From NCBI RefSeq assembly GCF_000276665.1, contig NW_004955417.1:19084973-19148972 (forward strand): 64,000 nt of DNA. The letters run 5' to 3'. The notes beneath the pieces are model-generated. The model was not told where the DNA came from and made no database searches. It saw only the letters and a program-made list of their open reading frames with translations. The translations under genes and the position numbers were made by a program. The first letter of the stretch is position 1; the number at the start of each line of letters is the position of its first letter. Origin of the DNA: Chinchilla lanigera. Taxonomy: Eukaryota > Chordata > Mammalia > Rodentia > Chinchillidae. Below, one piece after another: positions 14,839-25,554 of this stretch.

Positions 14839-16832
14839 ATACATACCTGTCAAACTCTAATACTGTAGAAATATACTTGTGAATATATATATTTACTGTA
14901 TATAAATTTACCACAGTAAAACAGGAAACAGAAACCATAAACAAATATTGAACTATAACTAATGATTTTGATATTGAAATGTTTAGCATAGATTTGCATA
15001 CCTCCAAAATGTATTTAAAAATGCATTTTCTAGAGCCTAGAAGGAGAGGAAGATATGTGATAAGCAAATATGATGAAATGCAGATTGTAAAGTCTGGGTG
15101 AGAGACATATGAGTGTTCACTGTTAATTATTTTTTCAACCAGAACAACTCATAATAAAATGCTAAGGAGTTGGAAATAAAGGCACTAAGCTTAGAAAAAC
15201 AATCTTAAGCACATTCCAGTGGGCGTTCTATGCCAAAAGTGCTGTGAACTGCAAGGGTAAGTTGAGAATGACTGAATCCATAAATCCATTCCCAATGCAC
15301 AATCACAGGATTTGATTGACTGGAAGTATATTTCCCTTCTTACCAGCATTCTTTGATATTTACATTTGATATCAACACCAAGACCTCTACAACACATAAT
15401 GTTGTCTAAATAAACTGAAGGACAACTTTTACCCATAAATATGCATTATAGCTTGTCTTTCCAGAGAACATAATCAAGATCCTAAACAGGTGCCTAGAAA
15501 CACATTATACATACAACACACAATAAATAACATTCAGGATGATTTATCGCGACAGTTTATCAAAACCTACAACAATAAATGTAGTATTTAAAATTTATTT
15601 TCCTTATGAATTTTCAAACAAAGTATTCTTTAATTAAAACCAATTAAAATCAGTTTAGGAACAATTAAAATATTGATTTGATTATTTAATAACATCAACA
15701 CATGATGTTTTGATATATTTACTATTTTGTTTTTTGCATAGTGGTTTTATAGTATGTTCAAATGTTTCCTCTTATAAAGAAACTACAATGTTTGCTACTG
15801 GGTTTGCCAGTATACCTATTAATAAATGTACCTGAGAAGGAAAGAAAAAAAAATTAGCATAAACTTTTAACAATACCTTCACATGCTTCAAACAGTGATT
15901 TTTTTTTTTACCAAGAATACTTTCAAATTTATTAGCAAAACAATATGTGATTTAAATTGCTGAAGTATAGACTTTTCTCTCATGTGTCAGATTCCTATTA
16001 TCTCAGAGAAATAAAGTACAAATTTTGCAATAAAATATTGATATAATTAGCAATTTTTCAGTTAGCGAAGTAAAGATCAAACAGACAAGTGAATAATCAT
16101 TAAAGCAATTAAGATAATAAACTAGTTCAATACTTGTTGTCATTCTTGATACTATCTTATAGAAAAATACGGCATAAAGCGTACTGTTCTCTTAATATTA
16201 AAGAAATTTTTGAAGTCACTACAAAAGATATGAAGAATGAACCGCAACATTCTTTTCATAATAAAAGAGAAGGATAAAAGATAAAGCTCTTGCTCAGTTT
16301 TTTTACTGAACAAGTTTTTACAGCGAATTCAGAGAACCTGAGTGGGGAAATAATCCTACTTGCTTAAAATTACATTCAAAAAATTTTTTTTAAGTTTCAG
16401 TGGAAAATAATTCTATGCAAGTTGATGTCTTATAAAATAAAAGAAGGGAAGGTAATGTAAACTCAAACATTGTTTTCCTTCTTTAGTGATTATCTTAAGC
16501 AAATTGGTGAAAGGGAATTGACTAGGATTTAGAATGAATGAACTGCCACCATGATTAATCAAATTGAGTATGCCAACATGAAATTTTCAACAATGATTTT
16601 TCAATTTTTTTACTTTTACCATGCCTGGAAGAAGATATGTCTCCTTAAGGATTTGATTCTCATTAGAAACACAAGTTGATTACCTGAGAGTTACTGGTTT
16701 CTTAGTTTTTCTCCTGTGACCCATTTTTAAAATTAAGTATTTTCTGATTTTTTTGTATTCCTTTTAAAGGAAAAAATTTACCATCTTACTTCCAGAGAGG
16801 AGGTTTGCCTCAACTCCAGTGCTTTTATAGGA

Positions 16833-16853
16833 GGGAGGTTGGGTTGGGGGGGG
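16833..16853 (+). other. Putative G-quadruplex motif near exon donor
   Basis: GGG at 16833-16835, GGG at 16841-16843 and eight G at 16846-16853 on the plus strand, about 30 bases from the exon end at 16882. In the CSMD3 transcript this is a C-run. Confidence 0.55.
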
Positions 16854-16870
16854 TTGAGAAAAATGAATTA

Positions 16871-17056
<186 letters not shown>

Positions 17057-17859
17057 TTAAAAATAACAAATGAAAACCCTTAAAGACATAGTCAATATGC
17101 GCTTGTAACAAAACATGCGTTTAACATCCTGAGATCCCCATGAGACAACGTATTTACAGTTGAAATTGACATTTGCAAAGCATGCTTGAATGCATCAGAA
17201 TAAAGAGACGATGTAATTCAGAATTTATCCTCCTTTAAAATATTTTAAATTCTATTTTAAGTGTTCCAGATAAATTTGACATATTGATGGAGGGATAAGT
17301 AATATTTCAGTAGATGTACACAATGTACAATGTTTAAGTCAGGTTCAAATTTAGCCCCTAGGAGCTGCTATAAAACCTTCTACATGACTGTGACATGTGT
17401 TGAAGTTTTTTTTAAATTTTTGCTTAGCTAACTTGGTTACAGTAAAAAACAACATAAGATTAAAAGGAGGATAATTCATTAGTCTAAAATTGTTTTTCTG
17501 ACTGAGCCAAGTGATGTTAGGTTAGCCCTCAGAATTACATATTTTAACCAAAGTTTCTTCATATTTTACCCAATGAAAACATCGCAATTATAAATAAGTT
17601 TTGTCAAGGGCTCTATAAGGAACTTTAAATATAAATTATTTGTTTTTCCCAAAATTTATCATATATATCTCACATATTATAGTTTTCAAAAACTGAAGAT
17701 AGATCGCTTGTTTGCTAGGTCATTCAGAATCTATCTCTTAGGACTCCCTCATATTTAAAGACTACAAATCATATGTTATTCTAGAGTAAAAATGAGGAAC
17801 TCAAAAACATAGACGAAAAGCAACAGCAGAAAATATTTTTTTGAGTGTTTATTCTAGAA

Positions 17860-18062
17860 CACTGCTTTCACTTAAGTGGTTTTCAGTACAAATCCTTGAG
17901 GTAAGTGCAATGATTATCCAAATAGTATTTATTAAAATATAGGCACAGAGAAGTTAAGTATCTTGAATAAAGAGACACAGCTTATAAATAGTTAACTCAA
18001 GATTTAAAACCAACAATCTAAATTCAGAATCCAGTACTTAACTATTAACACATAATGCTTCA
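17860..18062 (-). mobile_element. MIR SINE relic
   Basis: Reverse MIR pattern around ggcacagagaagttaagtat and acacagcttataaatag; strongly diverged. Confidence 0.7.
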
Positions 18063-18143
18063 TTTCAGCTTGAGCTCTGGCTTTCAGCTCTAAGTTTTAG
18101 GTAATACTTAGATAAACAAAAATAATCCTTTTGAGTAACTATT

Positions 18144-18246
18144 TTCTGTTTGTTTGTTTGTTTGTTTGTTTCTGGTACCAGGAATCAAACTCATGACCTT
18201 GAGCTTGCCAGGCAGGCGCTGTGCCACTGAGCTAAATCCCCAGCCC
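18144..18246 (-). mobile_element. ID SINE with 13-base TSD
   Basis: Reverse-oriented ID with a CAAA-repeat tail (seen as TTTG repeats at 18146-18172). The target duplication ttgagtaactatt is perfect at 18131-18143 and 18247-18259. Confidence 0.93.
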
Positions 18247-19302
18247 TTGAGTAACTATTGATACTAATGATACACTAATATTAATAACATTCATATTTAT
18301 ATTTTTAATTTCAAAGACGAGTAAATGGAAGACCAGAAAAATTGCTACAGTCTTCATTGCTTCACTGAACAGCAAATCTTAGATTCCTTGTCTTTGCTCA
18401 GTGCTAACCTATGGGTGCTAACCTAACCTTGTACATCACTGAAATCCTTCTGGAGAGTAGGAGATCCAGCACAATGGAAACAAAAACAGGTTTGTTAAAT
18501 TTTTGCTTAAATATGTGTGCCCCTTATAGAAGCTTTTCCCTAGGTCTTTTTAATATCCCTCTTTTCCATATTACTTTTTAAGGAAATTATCCTGGAATGG
18601 GAGGCCAGAGGTAGAGAAAAATTTGGGAGAAAATCTGGAATATAGAGCAAGATTATATAAAATATATTCTAGAAATCTGTTTGTAAGATTTTAACTCATA
18701 ATTATGGTTATCTTACAATAGAACAACCAAAAAGTCCTATGCTGATATAAAGAAAGTAAATTACAAATCATAGTAGATTCATAGATAAAATAACAGCACA
18801 CATTTGCATACTTATTACAGAGGATCACATTTGCCTGTTATCATGATTTTAGATACTTGATTACTTTATTGCCTTATTTATAAATTATGATCTAAGCACT
18901 CTGTGTGATATAGCATTATTTTGAATATAAATTAAAAGGGTGAAATTTTAGTTTAGTATATTTCCTGGGACAAAGTAAGCAAAATAGTACAGTAAAGGAA
19001 GTTCAGTGCATTTCCAGGTATATTATCTGAATATTCTCCACTGAATTAGCCTTTTTGTGTTAGACTCCAGCCATTAATAACACAAGAATGTGTGGAAATA
19101 ATTGCTTAGTGATTTAATTAATTGCTCAATTGGCTTAATTGTTCAGTTTGATTTAATAATATTTACTGAACTCCTTTTTAATCTGGCTCGAGCTGGCATT
19201 TCAAATAAGGCATACCATTAAATCACCACAGCTTCATGAGTTATGAATGATCATAATTTTTCAGTTTAAGAAATCTGGAATTAGACACACTGAGCATCAT
19301 AT

Positions 19303-19482
19303 AGCATTGTGATTAAAAGCCAAGTGTGGTTGTTAGATTGCTTCAGTTGAATGCCAATTCTCCCTCATGTGTAGGCTCTGCGATTTGTGTAAGATGATTA
19401 AATCTAGTTCTCCTTTTGACAAAATGAGTATAATGCAAAGTAAAATGCTAAATGCAATGTACAATAAATGGTAACTATTCAG
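19303..19482 (+). mobile_element. MIR SINE relic
   Basis: Forward MIR order: gtgattaaaagcc at the start, a decayed middle, then acaaaatgagtataatg and aataaatggtaactatt. Confidence 0.65.
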
Positions 19483-19648
19483 AAAATTACTCTGTTGATA
19501 TAGTAAATGATAAATCTAGAATTTATGTACAACATTTCTAAATTCAAAACCCATTTTCAGAAGCATTTACTAATAAGAACATAATTATGGAATCTTAAAA
19601 TATCAGAAAAATAAATAGCCATATTAATAATATTGTGTGTTTGAGAAA

Positions 19649-19769
19649 GGTGATAAAATGCCTATAGCCCCACTTAGTGAGGAGACTGAGTCAAGAATAC
19701 TGCTGGAGCCCAGGAGTTCAATACCAGGCTGGACAACATAGCAATGTCCCACTCCTCATCAAAAAAAAA
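19649..19769 (+). mobile_element. Old 7SL-derived monomer (PB1/FLAM-like)
   Basis: Contains gcccaggagttcaataccag and ctggacaacatagc in the order of a 7SL-derived monomer, with an A9 tail. It lacks the rodent B1-specific features, so it is likely older. Confidence 0.7.
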
Positions 19770-19868
19770 TCTCATTATTGCTCTAGTGTGTTTGGAAAAT
19801 AAAATTATTTTTAAAATTTAATCACTAAAAATAGCTTTTGAAATCACTTTGTCAGACTGTGTGCTTAC

Positions 19869-20063
19869 TTTGGCAGTATGGCCTTTCATTTCTCCAGCTC
19901 CAGGTGCCATTAGCAAGGCATTCAATAGAAGCAGGACCTAGTCCATGATAACCAGGGTCACAGCTGAAAACAACCTTGGTTTTGTATTCATAATGTGATC
20001 CATTTACAATTCTCCATCTTCCATGGTCCAGGGTAAAAGAGTTGATGCTTGGACATGTGACAA
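19869..20063 (-). CDS. CSMD3: CSMD3 exon: sushi domain, second of the tandem run
   Basis: The 195-base exon encodes VVTCPSINSFTLDHGRWRIV through NERPYCQ. Cysteines are VTC, FSC, IEC and PYC. NGS and NGT are possible glycosylation sites, and there are two tryptophans in GTWSWRN. At about 65 residues it is the longest single-exon sushi here. The acceptor is TATACAG and the donor CAAA|GTAAGC, phase 1-1, the next residue being completed as A|TC (isoleucine). It lacks an in-frame methionine and is absent from simple ORF predictions. Confidence 0.94.
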
Positions 20064-21173
20064 CTGTATAAAAAACAAAAATGCAAATGGTAATAAGTCA
20101 ATCATTTCTGTTCCATCTCTTAATTATAGCTCACTGGTATTCCAAACTTTATATCTCTACTGCCTTAATTTGTTGACAGTTAAGCCATACAAGGTGCTTT
20201 AGCATTTGTTCTTTAATTTTTTCCACATTAATCATTTCCATTTCCCCAACAGTAGGCTACTTCTGGTAGTTCCTTGAACATAACCTGCTGTTTTGCAAAT
20301 CATTTACTCTATATGCACATTATTTTATAGACCTAGAAACTCAGTTACCACCTTTCCTCTACTAATTTATTTCTTTAGGTGTTTTGGGAGAACTATATTT
20401 TCAAGAAATTTGTTTGGTGAGAATGGCTTTGTCATGAAACGGGTGTGATACAAACCTTGGCTGTTCACAAACTTGCTCAAGATAAGTAGAAGCATTAACA
20501 GACACCTATGATAACTACAAATAACTTAACAATTCTCAGTTTAAATGAAGTTATAGCAACATTAAAATGTTAGCACTAAATGGAAAGAAAAAATTCCAAA
20601 CAGAAAATTAAAGGCATTATTTAAACCAATCCTTACTGTTCTTTTTGCTACCAATTTATTTATAGAATTAATTTCTATTATCAGTGCATAATATTCATTC
20701 ACCTCTGCCAGTGGTAAGGACAGCAACAGGACATATTCAGACCATACTGAGGAATACAAAAGGCACATGTTCTGGATAGGTGCAGGAGTATTATCTGTCT
20801 TTATAAAATCAGAGCTGAATGCATTAAAATATAATTGTATCAATGCAAACTAAACAATTTCCCAAAGATCTATACATTGAAAGTGCATGTTCTTTGATGG
20901 ATGACTTTTTACAGAATAAATGAACACTTTGTTATATAAAGTGAAAAATCACACCATTTTTGACACCAATAATCTGTAGTCCCCTAATGAAAATCACTTT
21001 ATTGTCTTCCAGTACTTTAATATAGAAAAATTCCCATTAATTTTCTTTTTTGGACATGACATTTCATTTCTGGGATGTGTTTTAGAAATGCAACAATATA
21101 TCACATTTCAAATCATATAAGAAATGGAAAGCCAGTGGAAACACAGGTGATTAAACCTCTGTAACACACGTAC
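20064..21173 (-). other. CSMD3: CSMD3 intron between sushi exons
   Basis: 1.1 kb of AT-rich sequence; no repeat recognised. A minus-strand open frame at 20562-20843 has no domain I can identify. Confidence 0.85.
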
Positions 21174-21359
21174 CAACACAGCGAGGGGTCTTGTTATGAT
21201 TGCTCCACGTCCCATCCGATTGGCAGACGGCAGTGGTGAGTTCCTTGGATGACAATCTATACCCATCATTACAAAAATAGGTAACTCGAGTTCCTACCAA
21301 GTAGTCCGTTGTAAGGATCCCTCCATTTGTTGGTGCTTTGGGAATCCCACAGGAAATTG
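21174..21359 (-). CDS. CSMD3: CSMD3 exon: sushi domain, first of the tandem run
   Basis: The 186-base exon reads AISCGIPKAPTNGGILTTDY, with cysteines at ISC, YFC, AVC and RCV, a DGYRLSS turn and the conserved DGTWSN tryptophan. NKT near the end is a possible glycosylation site. The acceptor is ATTTTAG and the donor TTG|GTACGT, phase 1-1. It begins the series of one-exon sushi modules with no CUB between them. The longest overlapping open frame extends into upstream intron and should not be taken as the protein start. Confidence 0.95.
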
Positions 21360-22343
21360 CTAAAATAAAGGCATATAGACAAGTTATGGAAACAAGAAAT
21401 GTTTCATTTATTAGATAAATCTGCAAACTCTAAAACAAGTGCAAAACACTGGGGTTTTATTGATTCCTTTGAAAGAATTTCAAAATATATCACACACAAA
21501 GTTTTCTGAACTACATATTTTTCTTTTTTTTGAACTACATATTTTTCATAATTCACTTTAAACTCTTATTTTATGCCTAATGTGGTGAGTTTGTATATTG
21601 TCAGTGCTTTGTTTTTTGATCTCTTAATGTCTCATCATTGTGTGCTTTTACATTGATTATGTGAGAAGACAAATTAGGTAAATACAGAGCAGAACTAGTT
21701 CTAACTCGTTACTGAACAAACACTAGCAAGGTTGGTTAATTCAGTTTTAGAGATAATTATTAATGATTGTGAAGAGTTGGCAGCCAATATTTATCAGCCA
21801 AGAGTAAAGTAAATAGATTTATTTTCTTTGCAAGCTATTTATCTCGGGTATATTGAAAAGTACGTGCTGAGAGTATCCTGTGTATTCGATAGGTTTAATA
21901 AATATATGGCCAGATCTTAATTTTTTAAAAACCTACTTAGGATTTTCCTAAATTTCATTAATGTATTTGAGATGTCTTAATTTTAATCCATATTATATAT
22001 GATTTAGTTTTACTATGACACTATAGTGATAATAACGTTTATGTTTTCATAATTTGTTATACAAATTCAACCAAAAACCTAAAATTATTTGCTTTCATGT
22101 TTTGCACTGCAAAGTCACAATTTCATTTCCCAGAAGAAAAGAAAATGTATAACCTTCCAGAGAACGTATCTGGCTTCAATTACAGAGTTTGTTAGTATTC
22201 CTATATAACATTCTCAGAGGAAACACTGAGACATATCTTTGCAGTCAGATTAATGTATTTGAATTTGGCACCTCAAGTCAAATTAAAACTGGTATACAAG
22301 ATCTGATGTGTGCACTGCATTGCACTACTTTAATAAAAGCAAA

Positions 22344-22454
22344 AGATTTCTAAATTTGGAAATATAATTAGTTTTACAATTTTCATGTGAAAGATTCTAG
22401 ATTTCTAAATTTGGAAAATATAATTAGTTTTACAATTTTCATGTGAAAGATTCT
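22344..22454. repeat. Tandem duplication, 55-base period
   Basis: The unit starting agatttctaaatttgg occurs at 22344-22398 and 22399-22454, identical but for a one-base indel. Confidence 0.95.
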
Positions 22455-22647
22455 TTCCTCATACTGAAAGAAATAAAAAAGTAAGATTATTTGAGAAAAT
22501 TTTATTTTTATTCACCCATTTTAACCTAAAATTGTTCCTAATTTTCTCATAGAACATACTATTTATATATTTAATTTTTACTAATCTGTATAAACTGATT
22601 ATAAACCTTAGTGAAATGGATAATGAAATTTTCAAAACTGAATAACA

Positions 22648-22741
22648 AGGGCTGGGGATTTAGCTCAGCAGCACAGCACCTGCCTGGCAAGCGCAAGGTC
22701 GTGAGTTCGATTCCCGGTACCGAGGGGGAAAAAAAAAAAAA
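22648..22741 (+). mobile_element. ID SINE with 16-base TSD
   Basis: Well-preserved ID with an A tail. The target duplication tcaaaactgaataaca is perfect at 22632-22647 and 22742-22757. It faces the ID at 22870-22967. Confidence 0.94.
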
Positions 22742-22869
22742 TCAAAACTGAATAACAGAGTCCTTACTGTTGAATGGTTTGATATTTGTGATTTGGAAAC
22801 CTGGAAATATGAACACAAAAACAGTAAACCTGACTTAAAGATTATGTAAGCAATCTCGAATAATAATGT

Positions 22870-22967
22870 TTTTTTTTTTTTTGGTTTTTCTCCAGAACAG
22901 GGAACCGAACTCACGACCCTGTGCTTGCCAGGCAGGCGCTTTTGCCGCTGAGCTAAATCCCCAGCCC
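22870..22967 (-). mobile_element. ID SINE with 9-base TSD, GGAGAAAAACC-type tail
   Basis: Reverse ID whose own 3' end reads CTGGAGAAAAACCAAAA followed by A's, like the copies at 53119 and 63816. The target duplication taataatgt is perfect at 22861-22869 and 22968-22976. Confidence 0.93.
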
Positions 22968-23328
22968 TAATAATGTGTTATTATCACTGACTTCTAATTA
23001 CAAAACCTCTGAAGTAGGGCTGCCAAAGTAAATGGTTCCCTGATGTTTACTAAAGCAAAATTTGTATTTTCACTTAGAAGTCTGTAACACCACACCACCA
23101 TCAAAGATACACTGATTCTTTAAAAACGTCACCATAACTTTTTGAGTAATATAAGTTAAATCTAGCTACAAGTAAAATAAATATAATTTAATAGTAAAGT
23201 TCCACGTATATGTTTAGAAATAAATTCTTTCTAATTTAGAGCTGAAAAATAAAGAGACACCACAATAAAATGACAACACAGCTACTGTGCTTATGGTCTG
23301 CTTACAGTTTAACTTCTGAGCTAAGAAT

Positions 23329-23388
23329 AAAGAGAAGAAGGGAGAAAGGAAAGAAGGGAGAAGGGAAAGAAAGAAGGAGGGGAAGAAA
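23329..23388. repeat. Polypurine tract
   Basis: Sixty consecutive purines (A/G) on the plus strand, so a polypyrimidine run in CSMD3 pre-mRNA. Confidence 0.9.
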
Positions 23389-25365
23389 TTTCACAACAAT
23401 CGTTGTCAAAGAGGATTCTCTATAGAACTCTCAGGAAAGCAAAAATCAGAAGTGTGGCAGGGAATTCAAAGCAACTATTTCTGCCTTTAGGTGTACACAT
23501 ATTCTGTGCCTATATGCCCAAGTAATATACATGAGCAGGTATATGGAGACTGCACAGGCAATAAAAACAAAAATTACTGGAGAACATAAAACAAATTTGG
23601 ATTTAAAATCTTTCAATTATGTGAATAGCTACTCACAATGATATAAATCACCTATGTCCAAAAAGATAGGTCACATATCTCACAAACTTGTTTAATAAAA
23701 TAATCTTTCAAAATGGTTTCAATGATAACAAGAGATCAACTTTTGTAAATACTGCTAGAATTATAAATATTTTATGTTTTTCTTACATTAAATATCCCTT
23801 AAATAGCCATTCAAAGCTTAACTATTCTAATTATAGAAAAACATAAATCAAAAACAACGACTCCATATGTACAAATATACTTAAAACTCAAAGAAATTAT
23901 CAGTGATTTTATAAAGTAATTTCAAAATTTCAGAACATTTGAGATATTCTGATTGAGCATGAATTGTTTTTATTGGAGCTTTTTAAAAGATTATATGTGT
24001 ATAATTATTTATACGTTCATACGTATGAATAATTCTTATTTAAAAATGGTAAAAGTTTAGGATATTTTAGCATTTAACTGTATGATTTAGGGATATACAT
24101 ATATATTCCCATTATTTTGAAAATGTGGGAAAAGAAGGAAAATATTCCTTCCCAAATAGTTCTAAAATTTAATACTAAGAAATCATAATTACTTCTCCTA
24201 TTCATTGGAAATGTTTGGATAGTTAAAATATATGTACTCTATATGAAGTCAGTGCCTTCAATTTTAGTAACCTTATTAGGTAGCATTTCCCAGAAACCTA
24301 CTAAATGACTGATGTTTTCTGTATCAACAAAACAAAGAAAAAGTAAATTATCCATTCCATGTTTATTTACATAAGTCAGTGAGAGCTGTCATTTCATGAG
24401 TTAGAAATTTCATTCTAATAAGTAAAAGAAGTTATTTCAGTTGCCTGGTAATATTTATTTCTCAGCTCATATAAACATGCTATTGCTTAATTTTAAACTT
24501 AATTAAACTATTTTGCATTTCATTTGTTTATATAAATTTTATACAGAAAGGAGATGATAGTTCAAACCCACTATTTATTAATAAAAGTGTGTCTTTTTCA
24601 TGGGATGGTTCAGTGTTCCTTCTGCACTCTGGTTAGAACAAAAAAACTATACAATTAATATTTGTGTTGACAAAATAATGCGATGAATTAAATACCTGAA
24701 ATTGTTTAAAGCCCAGTAACATTGGTTTTTCACGTGCAACTGATGTTGAACTTTTCTCAATAGCTATAACTAGCTATAAACTCCAGAAGTCAAATCTTTT
24801 TTAAAAGGAAGTCCTAAGCTAAAAGTCTAAACAAGCTTGTCATTTTGTCTACTGCAGCAAGATACAACACTTAGTGTTTGACTTTAAACAAATAGAAATG
24901 AAAATGAAAACTGTTGAGTTGGCTAAACCAGTGAAGAGAAAATAAATAGGTGGTTGATCATATTTTTCACCATTAAATTTGTTCCTCTATAAGCATAATT
25001 TCTCACACTCGGTGAAATTCAGCCTAGAATATCGTTTCTCATTCATTCCTTACTACTGTTCTGAAAACTCGGGAGCTCGGTCTCCACCTCTGTTTGGATC
25101 ATTTTCTGCGAACAAAGTATATCAAACGGACATATACAAGGGGAAAGAGAAAAGGCGCATTCATCACATAACACTGAATCCTTATTTTTAATTTCCCCTT
25201 AAATTTAGTAGTCTGTGTTTCCGGTGTTTGATTTCAGGAAAATAGTGCGCACCATGCTCCTGGATATGAATAGTTAGGGAATCTTTAGTGATTCAAATGA
25301 AAAAAGTTAAAATGAGATTACTCTTTTGTTAATGTTTTTATGATTCTTGGGAAAATATAATTTAC

Positions 25366-25554
25366 CTTGACAGGCAGGGACGGGCGCATCCCACGCGTGG
25401 TACCCGTAGGAAGACTTCCTGCACACCGCGCTACTCTTCCCCACCAGCCGGAAGCCGCGGTCGCAGGCCCAGCGGACCACGCTGTTCAGCTGCCCGCCGG
25501 TCTGACTGATGATGTATCCGTGCGGCGGAGAGTCCGGCGTGCTACAGTAGAAAG
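25366..25554 (-). CDS. CSMD3: CSMD3 exon: sushi domain following the last CUB (GC- and CpG-rich)
   Basis: The 189-base exon encodes [20 protein letters not shown] and continues to [11 protein letters not shown], with four sushi cysteines (FYC, WAC, AVC, PAC) and the conserved late tryptophan (AWDAP). The acceptor is TGAAAAG and the donor AAG|GTAAAT, phase 1-1. Base composition is unlike its neighbours. By my count 52 of 63 codons end in G or C and there are 20 CpG dinucleotides, against 23 of 65 G/C-ending codons in the sushi exon at 20063. The protein is nonetheless well conserved and the flanking introns are AT-rich, so this is real coding sequence with a local substitution bias. No methionine lies in the frame, so it is missed by ORF scans. 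Confidence 0.95.

Larger units (their letters stand above)
21360..25365 (-). other. CSMD3: CSMD3 intron with inverted ID pair and polypurine tract
   Basis: 4.0 kb. Holds a 55-base tandem duplication (22344-22454), two ID SINEs in opposite orientation (22648-22741 and 22870-22967) and a 60-base polypurine run (23329-23388). The remaining sequence is AT-rich and unrecognised. Confidence 0.85.
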
